The notes beneath the pieces are model-generated. The model was given only the letters and a program-made list of their open reading frames with translations, was not told the DNA's origin and did no database searches. DNA of 64,000 bases from contig NZ_BAAAFZ010000015.1 of assembly GCF_039523795.1 (NCBI RefSeq), positions 112,288 to 176,287 on the forward strand. Direction: 5' to 3'. This document shows, in pieces, positions 43,823 to 57,559 of the stretch; positions within the stretch are counted from its first letter, which is position 1, and each line of letters opens with the position of its first letter. A program made the translations under genes and the position numbers. The DNA is from Craurococcus roseus. GTDB lineage: Bacteria > Pseudomonadota > Alphaproteobacteria > Acetobacterales > Acetobacteraceae.

Positions 43823-45142
43823 TTGCGACTCTCTAAAGCCTTCCTGCCCACCCTGAAGGAAACGCCGGCGGACGCGCAGATCGCGTCGCATCGGTTGATG
43901 CTTCGCGCCGGCATGGTCCGGCAGACCTCCGCCGGCATCTACGCTTGGCTGCCGCTGGGCTGGCGCGTGCTGCAGCGGGTGGAGCAGATCGTCCGCGAGG
44001 AGCAGGACGCTGCTGGGGCGCAAGAAATCCTGATGCCGACGATCCAGACCGCCGACCTTTGGCGGCAGAGCGGCCGTTATGACGCCTACGGGCCGGAGAT
44101 GCTGCGGCTGAGGGACCGGCACGACCGCGAGATGCTCTACGGCCCGACCAACGAGGAGATGGTCACGGAGATCTTCCGTGGCTACGCCCGGAGCTACCGC
44201 GACCTGCCGCGCAACCTCTACCACATCCAATGGAAGTTCCGGGACGAGGTGCGCCCCCGCTTCGGCGTCATGCGCGGCCGCGAGTTCCTGATGAAGGACG
44301 CCTACTCCTTCGACCTCGATTACGCGGGCGCGCAGGCGAGCTACCGCCGCATGTTCGTGGCCTACCTCCGCACCTTCGCCCGCATGGGCCTCAAGGCCAT
44401 CCCCATGCGCGCCGCCACCGGCCCGATCGGCGGCAACCTGAGCCACGAGTTCGTCGTGCTGGCGGAGACCGGCGAGAGCCAAGTCTTCCTCCACCGCGAC
44501 CTGCTCGACTTCGACGTGCTCCGCGCCGCCCCGGACTACGAGGGCGACCTCTCCTCCGTGGTGGACTTCTGGACCGGCCGCTACGCCGCGACCGACGAGG
44601 AGCACGACGAGGCGGCCTGGGGTGCGATTCCGGAGGGGCGGCGCGTGTCCGCCCGCGGCATCGAGGTCGGCCACATCTTCTACTTCGGCACCAAGTACAG
44701 CGCCGCGATGGACCTGAAGGTGCCCGGCCCCGACGGCGCCCTGGTCGAACCCGAGATGGGCAGCTACGGCATCGGCGTGTCACGCTTGGTCGGCGCCCTG
44801 ATCGAAGCCAACCACGACGAAGCCGGCATCAAGTGGCCCGACGCCGTCGCGCCCTTCGCCGCCGCCGTGCTCAACCTCAAGCAAGGGGACGCCGCCTGCG
44901 ACGCCCTGTGCGAGCGGCTGCACGCCGCGCTCGCCCCCGCTTGCCTCTACGACGACCGCGCCGAGCGGGCCGGCGTCAAATTCGCCGACGCCGACCTGAT
45001 GGGCCACCCTTGGCAGGCCATCGTCGGCCCGCGCGGCGCTGCGGCCGGCAAGGTGGAGCTGAAGCGCCGCGCCACTGGCGAGCGGCAGGAGGTCTCGTTC
45101 GAGGACGCGGTCGCCCGGGTCCGGGAGACCGGAGCCGGCTGA
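43823..45142 (+). CDS. proS: Prolyl-tRNA synthetase, short alphaproteobacterial type
   Basis: A 439-residue class II aminoacyl-tRNA synthetase charging tRNA-Pro. Motif 1 lies in GWRVLQRVEQIVREEQD, motif 2 in KFRDEVRPRFGVMRGREFLMK and motif 3 in GSYGIGVSRLVGAL. TNEEMVTEIFR is also diagnostic. The large editing (INS) domain of E. coli ProS is missing, as in the alphaproteobacterial/mitochondrial type. The start is TTG at 43823, 6 bases after CAGGAG. lolC begins at its stop (TGATG). Confidence 0.96.
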   Translation: MRLSKAFLPTLKETPADAQIASHRLMLRAGMVRQTSAGIYAWLPLGWRVLQRVEQIVREEQDAAGAQEILMPTIQTADLWRQSGRYDAYGPEMLRLRDRHDREMLYGPTNEEMVTEIFRGYARSYRDLPRNLYHIQWKFRDEVRPRFGVMRGREFLMKDAYSFDLDYAGAQASYRRMFVAYLRTFARMGLKAIPMRAATGPIGGNLSHEFVVLAETGESQVFLHRDLLDFDVLRAAPDYEGDLSSVVDFWTGRYAATDEEHDEAAWGAIPEGRRVSARGIEVGHIFYFGTKYSAAMDLKVPGPDGALVEPEMGSYGIGVSRLVGALIEANHDEAGIKWPDAVAPFAAAVLNLKQGDAACDALCERLHAALAPACLYDDRAERAGVKFADADLMGHPWQAIVGPRGAAAGKVELKRRATGERQEVSFEDAVARVRETGAG

Positions 45143-46387
45143 TGTTCGGCACCTTCGAACGCCTGGTCGCGTTCCGCTACCTGGCGGCGCGCAAGGGGGA
45201 GCGCTTCGTCTCTTTCAACGCGTGGTTCAGCCTCATCGGCATCGCGCTCGGCGTGGCGACGCTCATCATCGTCATGAGCGTGATGAACGGCTTCCGCCAG
45301 GAGCTGCTCGGCCGCATCCTCGGCCTCAATGGCCACCTCGGCGCCTATGCCGCGGAGGGCGGCCCGATGCGCGACTTCGACGCCGTGGCCGCCCGCATCC
45401 GCGCCGTGCCCGGCATCGTCGAAGCCACGCCCATCATCGAAGGCCAGGTTCTCATCACCAGCGAAGCCGGCGGCGCCACCGGCGGCCTCGCGCGCGGCAT
45501 CCGGCCCGAGGACCTGCGCGCGCGCGACATCATCGCCCGCAACATCGTCCGCGGCAGCCTTTCGGAGTTCGAGGCCGAGGACACGATTGTCATCGGCGCC
45601 GGCTTGGCCAACAAGCTCCGCGTCGGCGTCGGGGACCGCGTCACCCTCGTTTCGCCGCAGGGCAGGGCAACGGTGGTCGGCACCTTGCCGCGGCTCCGCG
45701 CCTTCCGGATCGTCGCGCTCTTCTCCGTGGGCATGAACGAGTACGACAGCACCTTCGCCTTCCTGCCGCTCGCCGCCGCCCAGGCCTACTTGCAGATGCC
45801 CGAAGCCGCGACGCAAGTGGAAGTCTTCGTGCAGGACCCGACGCGCGTGCGCGCCGCCACGCGCGAGATCTGGCGAGCGCTCGCCGACCGGCCGGTCCGC
45901 ATCCTCGACTGGCAGGAGTCCAACAACAGCTTCTTCGCCGCGGTGCAGGTGGAGCGGAACGTCATGTTCCTCATCCTCACCCTCATCATCCTGGTGGCCG
46001 CCTTCAACATCGTCACCACCCAGACCATGCTGGTGAAGGACAAGCGGCGCGACATCGCCATCCTCCGCACGGTGGGCGCCCGGCGCGGCGCGGTGCTGCG
46101 GGTGTTCCTGATGTGCGGCGCCGCCATCGGCGTGCTCGGCACCGCCGCCGGCCTGCTGCTCGGCTTGGTGTTCTGCGCCTACATCGAGGAGATCCGGCAG
46201 TTCCTGCAATGGCTCACCAGCACGCAGCTCTTCCCGGCCGAGGTCTACTTCCTGGCGCAGCTCCCCGCCGTGGTGGACTCCTCGGAGGTGACGCAGGTGG
46301 CCGCGATGAGCTTCGCGCTGTCGCTGCTCGCCGCCATGTACCCGGCGTGGCGCGCGGCCCGGCTCGACCCGGTGGAAGCGCTCCGCA

Positions 46388-46395
<8 letters not shown>
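45142..46395 (+). CDS. lolC: Lipoprotein-releasing ABC transporter permease LolC/LolE
   Basis: A 417-residue permease that extracts lipoproteins from the inner membrane for delivery to LolA. It has an N-terminal helix (LIGIALGVATLIIVMSVMNGF), a large periplasmic domain and three C-terminal helices (FLILTLIILVAAFNI... onwards). The FtsX-like motif KRRDIAILRTVGARRGAVLRVF is clear. Only one lolC/E gene is present, which suggests a homodimeric transporter. It overlaps proS by one base and lolD by eight bases. Confidence 0.96.
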
Positions 46396-47051
<656 letters not shown>

Positions 47052-47080
<29 letters not shown>

Positions 47081-47933
47081 CGCCGCGCCGATCCCCGCCG
47101 GGACGCCACAACGCGCCGACCAACATGCCGGCAACGACGGTCGCCATGCCCGCAATCTGCAAGGCCGAAACCCGCTCGCCGAGCAGGAGCCACGCCCAGA
47201 ACACGCCGAGCGCGGGCACCAGCGGCGGGAGCAGCGCGCCGCGCGACGGGCCCAGCGCCGCCACAGCACGGCTGTAGAGGATGATGGCGAGCCACCCGGC
47301 GACCAGCCCTTGGTAGCCCGCCTGGATCGCCGCCGCGCCAGGCGCGTCCGGGATGCCGCCCAGGCCGAATACCAGCAGGTGGACCGGCAGCCAAAAGACG
47401 GAGCAAGCGCCCATCACGCACGCGGTCCGGAGCCCGCTCAGCCCCCAGCGCCGCATCAGCACGCCGAACAGCGCCCAGTTGAAGCCGCTCCAGACAAGCA
47501 GCAGGTCGCCGATCCAGGCCCGTCCGCCGCCGGCGCCCCCCAGCAGCCCTTCGCCGCCGATCATCACAAGGCCCGCGACGAGGATGGCGACCCCGGCGAG
47601 GACCCCGGCGCCGGGCCTGTCGCCGAGGACGAGCCAAGCCAGCAACGGCGCGAACACCATAGTTCCGCCGGGGTTGAGGATCGAGCCGTGCGTGGCCGAG
47701 GTGAAGGCCAGCGCCCCCGCCGTCAGCAGGAAGTACGGGACGCCGCCCAACAGGGTGAGCGCCAGCGACCGCCCGGGCGTCGCGTCGCCGAAGCCGATCC
47801 GCAGCAGGACCAACAGGCAGAGCGGCCCGGAGACCCCGTACCGGATCAGTATGAGGTCGGCGACCGAAAGGCCGTTCTCCAAACCGTGCCGCGCGCAGGC
47901 GAAGTTGCCGCTGAACAGCACCATGGCGAGCAC
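47052..47933 (-). CDS. DMT superfamily transporter, EamA family
   Basis: A 293-residue protein with about ten hydrophobic helices in two EamA repeats. It begins MLAMVLFSGNFACARHGLENG (GTG start at 47933), and contains PGGTMVFAPLLAWLVLGDRPG and ALLPPLVPALGVFWAWLLLGERVSALQ, the paired domain ends of this family. The absence of a hydrophobic helix before the start suggests the N-terminus could be a few residues longer. It faces lolD and interrupts an otherwise plus-strand block between lolD and dnaE. Substrate unknown; unrelated in detail to the EamA protein at 7.6 kb. Confidence 0.82.
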
Positions 47934-48079
47934 ACCGCCGACGACGGCACCGCGGTCCGTCGAACCCGGAGCGTCACGTGCGCCGGCGCAACACTCGGGG
48001 TCTACGCCCCACTTTGCGCCACTCCGATGCGGGCGCGACTCGGCCGTGGTGTTATGGTCGCGGCGCAGGGGAGTAGCTC

Positions 48080-51544
<3,465 letters not shown>

Positions 51545-51589
51545 CCGGCGGCCCGATCGCCTCGCGTCCCCCGCGCCGCGGCGACGGCG

Positions 51590-52375
51590 TCAGCCGATGG
51601 CAACCGATCCGGGGTCGGTGACGCCGAGGAGCGCCAGCGATCCCTGCGCGATGGCGTTGTCGTCGCCATTGAACGAGTCATAGACCACCAGCAGGTCGGG
51701 GCCATCCGAAGCGACGTCGAACACGCCTTCGCCGGCGAAGCTTCCGCGGATCAGCGCATACTCGCCGTCCCCGACCACGGGGCGGAAGCGGTCGCCCGCC
51801 GCGGAAAGCGGGTCGGTGACCAGCGCCACCTCCTCCACCCTGGTGTAGGGCGGCACGTCGTCCGGGCCGCCGAAGGTGCGCAACTCGATCGGCTCCCCGC
51901 GCCGGTAATCGACGATGGCGTCCGTCGGGCCGAGGAACCGGTCCCCTTCCGACACCGCGTGGTCGTCGCCGGCGTCCCCCGTCACCACCAGGTTGCCGGC
52001 GTTGGTCAGCCTGAAGGTGTCGGGGCCGCCGCCGCCGCCGAGGGTGTTGCCGCGGCCCATCCCGCTGCCCCCGCCGAAGCTGATCAGCAGGTCGCCGCCG
52101 CTGCCGCCGAGTAACGTGTTGCCGAGGCCGCCGATTGAGGTCAGTTCGTCCCGGCCGCCACCGCCCAGGGCCACGCTGTTGGAGGCGTCGAGGCGGAGGG
52201 TGTCGCCGCCGCCGCCGCCGCTGATCAGCAGCCGGCTGGACGAGGTGGGGCTCAGGGCTCGAGCGATGATGGTGTCGTCGCCCCAACCGCCGAAGACCAA
52301 GGAATCGTTGGTCCAGTCCTGCACGGAGGCGGAGTCGAAGAAGTCGTCTCCTCTGCCGAGTCGGTAGATTGGCAT
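51590..52375 (-). CDS. RTX-like Gly/Asp-rich repeat protein
   Basis: A 261-residue protein of unknown function. It starts MPIYRLGRGDDFFDSA and holds about six degenerate calcium-binding beta-roll repeats: GGWGDDTII, GGGGGDTLRL, GGGGRDELT, GGSGGDLLIS, GGGGGPDTF and GDAGDDH. These match GGxGxDxUx only loosely. There is no N-terminal signal peptide, as usual for type I secreted RTX proteins. No type I secretion genes are adjacent. A non-repeat C-terminal domain of about 110 residues may carry the secretion signal. The transcript is convergent with dnaE. Confidence 0.72.
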   Translation of the reverse strand: MPIYRLGRGDDFFDSASVQDWTNDSLVFGGWGDDTIIARALSPTSSSRLLISGGGGGDTLRLDASNSVALGGGGRDELTSIGGLGNTLLGGSGGDLLISFGGGSGMGRGNTLGGGGGPDTFRLTNAGNLVVTGDAGDDHAVSEGDRFLGPTDAIVDYRRGEPIELRTFGGPDDVPPYTRVEEVALVTDPLSAAGDRFRPVVGDGEYALIRGSFAGEGVFDVASDGPDLLVVYDSFNGDDNAIAQGSLALLGVTDPGSVAIG

Positions 52376-52532
52376 GGCTGCCGCGCCCTCCCGTTCATCC
52401 CAGGCCGCGGGGCGCTTCCCCGCTGCCGGGGTCAGTTGAGCAAACGCCGGCTCACCGACCGTGTACAGCCGCCGCCATAGATAGTTTCGGGGGTGTGGGC
52501 GGGTGGCCGTGAACCGTCCCGCCGGGCACCCA

Positions 52533-52554
52533 CCGGCCGGCCCCGCGCGGCCGG
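52533..52554 (-). other. Hairpin downstream of the methyltransferase-like gene
   Basis: A perfect 7-bp inverted repeat (CCGGCCG / CGGCCGG, eight-base loop) lies about 30 bases beyond the stop at 52586 on the minus strand. It has no T-tract, so a terminator role is doubtful. Confidence 0.3.
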
Positions 52555-52585
52555 ACCGACGCCGGGTAGACCGCCGAGCGCGTCC

Positions 52586-53059
52586 TCAAATCCAGCGCCT
52601 GACCGTGGCGCGGTAGCGCCGATACTCATCCCCGAACTTGCCTTCTAGGTACCGCTCCTCACGCGAAATGACGCCCGCCTGCACCAGCGCCAGGAGCGGG
52701 AGCAACAGGAGCAGCGCCACGCCGCTGTCCACCGCCAACGCCAGCCCGAGGTAAAGCAACGCCATAGCCATGTACATCGGGTTGCGGGTGAAACGGTACA
52801 CGCCGTCCTTCACCAGCGTGGTGGAAGGCCGCCACGGCTCGGCCGCCGTTCCGGCCCGGCGGAACCGCCAAAGGGCAGCCGCGGCCAGCCCGACCGCCGC
52901 CGCAGCGAACACCGCGCCCGCGCCGAGCCGGAGGGCGCGGGGCAACCCTGTCGGAACGCGCACCAAGCCGAAGTCCACTGCCGCCGCAGCCGCCAGGGCA
53001 CCGAAGAAGAGCAGGGGTGGCGGCGCGATCACGCCCGGGGTGTCGCCGTTCGAAGCCAT
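52586..53059 (-). CDS. Isoprenylcysteine carboxyl methyltransferase-like membrane protein
   Basis: A 157-residue membrane protein of the ICMT/PEMT-like (DUF1295-type) group. Four to five hydrophobic helices are seen. The C-terminal signature RPSTTLVKDGVYRFTRNPMY, then REERYLEGKFGDEYRRY, binds S-adenosylmethionine in relatives. The start is placed at 53059 (MASNGDTPG), 10 bases after GAGGAG; an ATG at 53092 is possible. Bacteria lack prenylated CAAX proteins, so the real substrate, probably a small molecule or lipid, is unknown. Confidence 0.85.
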   Translation of the reverse strand: MASNGDTPGVIAPPPLLFFGALAAAAAVDFGLVRVPTGLPRALRLGAGAVFAAAAVGLAAAALWRFRRAGTAAEPWRPSTTLVKDGVYRFTRNPMYMAMALLYLGLALAVDSGVALLLLLPLLALVQAGVISREERYLEGKFGDEYRRYRATVRRWI

Positions 53060-53266
53060 GCGAAGGTTGCTCCTCGCCTGCGCCCATGCCATATGGCCCG
53101 CCGTCAGCCATCCGCGCTCGTTCCGCCCAGGCGGACCGAGGAGAAGGCGGGCAAATCCGCACGCGGCGCGCCCTTCCGTCCACCACGGCAGGGTCCGGTC
53201 CCGGGGCCGCCCCGGGTCAGCGCCGCGGAGGTTTCAACCGGACCACCAGGAAGGACCGCGCCACCC

Positions 53267-54241
<975 letters not shown>

Positions 54242-54276
54242 TACGCCGGCGGCCCTCCCGCGCTAGGAAATCCGCT

Positions 54277-54309
54277 GGCGGGCGGGGGCCGGGAACGGCC
54301 CCGCCCGCC
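54277..54309 (+). promoter_or_regulatory. Long GC hairpin in the rpsB-tsf spacer
   Basis: Bases 54277-54291 and 54296-54309 form a 14-bp stem with one bulged G and a GGAA tetraloop. There is no T-tract. The position matches the attenuator/processing site found between rpsB and tsf in other bacteria, which would lower tsf relative to rpsB. Function inferred. Confidence 0.55.
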
Positions 54310-54389
54310 GCGCCCCGTTCCGAGATCGAGCGCGCCCCCCTTCGTCCAGCCGACCGGGCGGCGCGAATGCCACGAGGAGACACACGGCA

Positions 54390-55325
54390 ATGGCCGAGAT
54401 CACCGCCGCGATGGTCCGCGACCTGCGAGAGAAGACCGGCGCCGGCATGATGGACTGCAAGAAGGCCCTGGGCGAGAACGGCGGCGACATCGAGGCCGCC
54501 ATCGATTGGCTCCGCAAGAAGGGCCTGTCCTCCGCTGCCAAGAAGTCCGGCCGCGTCGCCGCCGAAGGCTTGGTCGGGGTCGCCAGCGCTGACAAAGCCG
54601 CCGCGATGGTGGAGGTGAACGCCGAAACCGACTTCGTCGCCCGCAACGAGCTGTTCCAGGCCTTCGTGGAGCAGGCGGCGAAGATCGCGCTGGAAACCGG
54701 CGATGACATCGAGGCCCTCCGCGCCGCTCCCTTCTTGGGCGCCGGCCACAGCGTCGGCGAGGAGCTGACCCGCCTCATCGCCACCATCGGCGAGAACATG
54801 AGCATCCGCCGCGCCAAGCGGCTCCAGGTGCCGCAAGGTGTCGTCGCCACCTACGTCCACAACGCCACGCGCCCGGGCCTCGGCAAGATCGGCGTGCTGG
54901 TGGCGGTCGAGGGCGCGAGCGAGCTGGACGCGCTGGAGACCCTCGGCCGGCAGGTCGGCATGCACGTCGCCGCCGCCCGGCCGGAGGCGCTCGACACCTC
55001 CGCCGTGGACCCGGCGGCCCTGGAGCGCGAGAAGGCCGTGCTGCGCGAGCAGGCCGCCGGCAGCGGCAAGCCCGAGAACATCATAGAGAAGATGGTCGAG
55101 GGCCGCATCCGCAAGTACTACGAGGAGGTGGTGCTGCTGGAGCAGGTTTGGGTCCACGACGGCGAAAGCCGGGTCAAGGCGGTCGCCCAGAAGGCCGGCG
55201 TGAAGCTCACCGGCTTCGCCCGGTTCCAGCTCGGCGAGGGTATAGACAAGCCGCAAGGCGCGGATTTCGCCTCCGAGGTCGCGGCCGCCGCCGGGACACA
55301 GCAGACGCCGCCGCCGGGCGGGTGA
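54390..55325 (+). CDS. tsf: Elongation factor Ts
   Basis: A 311-residue nucleotide exchange factor for EF-Tu. The N-terminal signature VRDLREKTGAGMMDCKKAL and the core VNAETDFVARNELF are intact. The coiled-coil/C-terminal part (about 180-300) includes KIGVLVAVEG and QVWVHDGESRVK. The ATG at 54390 gives the usual MAEITAAMV start. A strong hairpin with TTATT follows. Confidence 0.98.
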   Translation: MAEITAAMVRDLREKTGAGMMDCKKALGENGGDIEAAIDWLRKKGLSSAAKKSGRVAAEGLVGVASADKAAAMVEVNAETDFVARNELFQAFVEQAAKIALETGDDIEALRAAPFLGAGHSVGEELTRLIATIGENMSIRRAKRLQVPQGVVATYVHNATRPGLGKIGVLVAVEGASELDALETLGRQVGMHVAAARPEALDTSAVDPAALEREKAVLREQAAGSGKPENIIEKMVEGRIRKYYEEVVLLEQVWVHDGESRVKAVAQKAGVKLTGFARFQLGEGIDKPQGADFASEVAAAAGTQQTPPPGG

Positions 55326-55332
55326 GCCGGGG

Positions 55333-55378
55333 GGCGCCGCCGGCCCGCCTGCGGCCTTGCCGCGGGCGGGCCCCGGCG
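55333..55378 (+). terminator. Terminator-like hairpin after tsf
   Basis: A long stem (GCGCCG, internal loop, GGCCCGCC, T-G pair, GCGGC; loop CTT) runs from 55333 to 55378 and is followed by TTATTG. The T-tract is weak, so partial readthrough into pyrH is likely. Confidence 0.55.
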
Positions 55379-55431
55379 CTTATTGTGCGGCCGCTCCCGG
55401 CACCCCCGGCCGATCACCCCTCAGGATACAA

Positions 55432-56169
55432 ATGGCAACCAAGCTGCGCTACCAGCGCGTTCTGCTCAAGGTGTCCGGCGAGGCGCTGATGGGCGGGCGC
55501 GATTACGGCCTCGACACCGCCACCTGCCGCGCCATAGCGGAGGACGTGCGGGGCGTGGTGGGCCTGGGCGTGCAGGTCTGCCTGGTGATCGGCGGCGGAA
55601 ACATCTTCCGCGGCATCGCCGGCGCCGCGGCCGGCATGGACCGCGCCCAGGCCGACTACATGGGCATGCTCGCCACCGTCATGAACGCGCTGGCGATGCA
55701 ATCCGCCCTGGAGAAGGCCGGCGTGCCGACGCGGGTGCAGAGCGCCATCGCCATGGCCCAGGTCAGCGAGCCCTACATCCGCCGCCGGGCGATCCGGCAC
55801 ATGGAGAAGGGCCGGGTGGTGATCTTCGGCGCGGGCACCGGCAACCCGTTCTTCACCACCGACACCGCGGCGGCGCTCCGCGCGGCCGAGATGGGCTGCG
55901 ACGCGCTGCTCAAGGGCACGCAGGTGGACGGCGTCTACTCGGCCGACCCGCGCAAGAACCCGGCGGCCGAGCGCTACACCACGCTCACCTACCTCGACAT
56001 GCTGTCGCGCGACCTCGCCGTCATGGACGCCGCGGCGATCTCGTTGGCGCGCGAGAACCACCTGCCCATCATCGTGTTCAACATCCACGAGCCCGGCGCC
56101 TTCACCGCGGTGATGAAGGGCGAGGGCCGCTTCACCACCGTGCTTGAGCAGGAACGGGCGCCGGAGTAG
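55432..56169 (+). CDS. pyrH: Uridylate kinase
   Basis: A 245-residue hexameric UMP kinase, the bacterial enzyme making UDP. Family features are YQRVLLKVSGEALMG, VCLVIGGGNIFRGI, ADYMGMLATVMNALAMQ, and GTGNPFFTTDTAAALRAAEM. The ATG at 55432 is chosen because MATKLRYQRVLLK is the normal start; upstream sequence lies in the hairpin region. A short perfect hairpin separates it from frr. Confidence 0.98.
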   Translation: MATKLRYQRVLLKVSGEALMGGRDYGLDTATCRAIAEDVRGVVGLGVQVCLVIGGGNIFRGIAGAAAGMDRAQADYMGMLATVMNALAMQSALEKAGVPTRVQSAIAMAQVSEPYIRRRAIRHMEKGRVVIFGAGTGNPFFTTDTAAALRAAEMGCDALLKGTQVDGVYSADPRKNPAAERYTTLTYLDMLSRDLAVMDAAAISLARENHLPIIVFNIHEPGAFTAVMKGEGRFTTVLEQERAPE

Positions 56170-56172
56170 CGG

Positions 56173-56195
56173 CCGCGCCGGCCATTCCGGCGCGG
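56173..56195 (+). promoter_or_regulatory. Perfect hairpin in the pyrH-frr spacer
   Basis: A 9-bp perfect stem (CCGCGCCGG / CCGGCGCGG) with loop CCATT starts 4 bases after the pyrH stop. There is no T-tract. It is the third hairpin in successive spacers of this operon and may protect or process the mRNA. Confidence 0.5.
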
Positions 56196-56217
56196 GTATC
56201 ACAAGGGAAGAAGGGCC

Positions 56218-56790
56218 ATGGCGGCCGATCTGAAGGCACTGAAGGCGGATCTCCAGCGGCGCATGGAAGGCGCCATGGAGACGCTCAGGAAGGAGTTCAG
56301 CGGGCTGCGTACCGGCCGCGCCAGCCCGGCGCTGCTTGAGCCGATCCGCGTGGAGGCCTACGGCACCGTGCAGCCGCTGAACCAGGTTGCCAACATCTCC
56401 GTCGCCGGCCCGGGCCTCCTGTCCGTGCAGGTCTGGGACAAATCGGTCGCCAAGGCCGCCGAGGTGGCGATCCGCGATTCCGGGCTCGGCCTCAACCCGC
56501 AGGCCGAAGGCCAAGTGATCCGCGTGCCGCTGCCGCCCCTCACCGAGGAGCGCCGGAACGACCTCATCAAGACCGCGCACAGATACGCCGAAGGCGCCAG
56601 GGTCGCCGTGCGCGGCGTCCGCCGCGACGGCATGGAGCAGATCAAAGGCATGGAGCGCGACAAGAAGGCGCCCCTCAGCCAGGACGAGGCCGCCCGCGCC
56701 CAGGACGAGGTCCAGAAGCTGACCGACCAGTTCATCAAGGCGGTGGACCACGCCTTGTCCGAGAAGGAAAAGGACATCCGGCAGGTCTGA
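56218..56790 (+). CDS. frr: Ribosome-recycling factor
   Basis: A 190-residue factor that, with EF-G, splits post-termination ribosomes. The signature GLRTGRASPALLEPIRVEAYG and the PLPPLTEERRNDLIKTAHRYAEGARVAVR region are intact. AAGGGAAGAAGGG is an excellent ribosome binding site before the ATG. In the standard tsf-pyrH-frr-uppS order. Confidence 0.98.
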   Translation: MAADLKALKADLQRRMEGAMETLRKEFSGLRTGRASPALLEPIRVEAYGTVQPLNQVANISVAGPGLLSVQVWDKSVAKAAEVAIRDSGLGLNPQAEGQVIRVPLPPLTEERRNDLIKTAHRYAEGARVAVRGVRRDGMEQIKGMERDKKAPLSQDEAARAQDEVQKLTDQFIKAVDHALSEKEKDIRQV

Positions 56791-56812
56791 TCCGCGGCGG
56801 ACGATCACCCTC

Positions 56813-57559
56813 GTGTCCCTGGCCTCCTCTCCGGCGCCGCTCGTCGCGCCCCCTGGCGCCACGCCCCGCCACGTCGCCATCATCATGGACGGCAACCGGC
56901 GCTGGGCGCAGGCCCGTGGCCTGCCCGTCGCGCTCGGCCACAAAGCCGGCGCCGAAGCCGCGCGCCGCGCCACGGAAGCGGCGGTGGAGCAGGGGGTCGA
57001 ATGGCTGACCCTCTTCGCCTTCTCCTCGGAGAACTGGCTCCGGCCCGCGGACGAGATCACCGGCCTGATGGGCCTGTTGCGATTCTACCTGCGCTCGGAG
57101 GTCGCGGCCCTGGTGCGCGACGGCGTGCGCCTCCGCGTCATCGGGGAACGCGCCCGCTTCGGCCCCGAATTGGTGCGCGAGATGGAAAGGGCGGAAGAAC
57201 TCACCGCCAACGGCACCCGCCTCAACCTCACCGTCGCCATGTCATACGGCGCCCGGGCCGAGATCCTGGCCGCCGCGCGCGCCGCCGCGGCCGCCGCCGC
57301 CGCCGGCCGGCTGGAGCCCGCCGGGCTGGACGAGGCCGGCTTCGCCGCGCACCTCGCCACCGCGGGGATGCCGGACCCCGACCTCATCATCCGCACCTCC
57401 GGCGAGCAGCGCTTGTCCAACTTCCTCTTATGGCAGGCGGCCTACGCCGAGTTCGTCTTCCAGGACGTGCTCTGGCCCGACTTCGGCGCCGGGCACCTCG
57501 CGGACGCCCTCCAGCAATACGCGCAAAGGGAGCGTCGGTACGGTGCGCGCGTCGGTTGA
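56813..57559 (+). CDS. uppS: Undecaprenyl diphosphate synthase
   Basis: A 248-residue cis-prenyltransferase that makes the C55 lipid carrier of peptidoglycan and O-antigen synthesis. Motifs are HVAIIMDGNRRWAQARG (diphosphate-binding Asp), FAFSSENWLRP and the C-terminal DLIIRTSGEQRLSNFLLWQ. GTG start at 56813. An Ala-run (eight residues) lies near residue 165. It overlaps cdsA by 17 bases. Confidence 0.97.
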   Translation: MSLASSPAPLVAPPGATPRHVAIIMDGNRRWAQARGLPVALGHKAGAEAARRATEAAVEQGVEWLTLFAFSSENWLRPADEITGLMGLLRFYLRSEVAALVRDGVRLRVIGERARFGPELVREMERAEELTANGTRLNLTVAMSYGARAEILAAARAAAAAAAAGRLEPAGLDEAGFAAHLATAGMPDPDLIIRTSGEQRLSNFLLWQAAYAEFVFQDVLWPDFGAGHLADALQQYAQRERRYGARVG

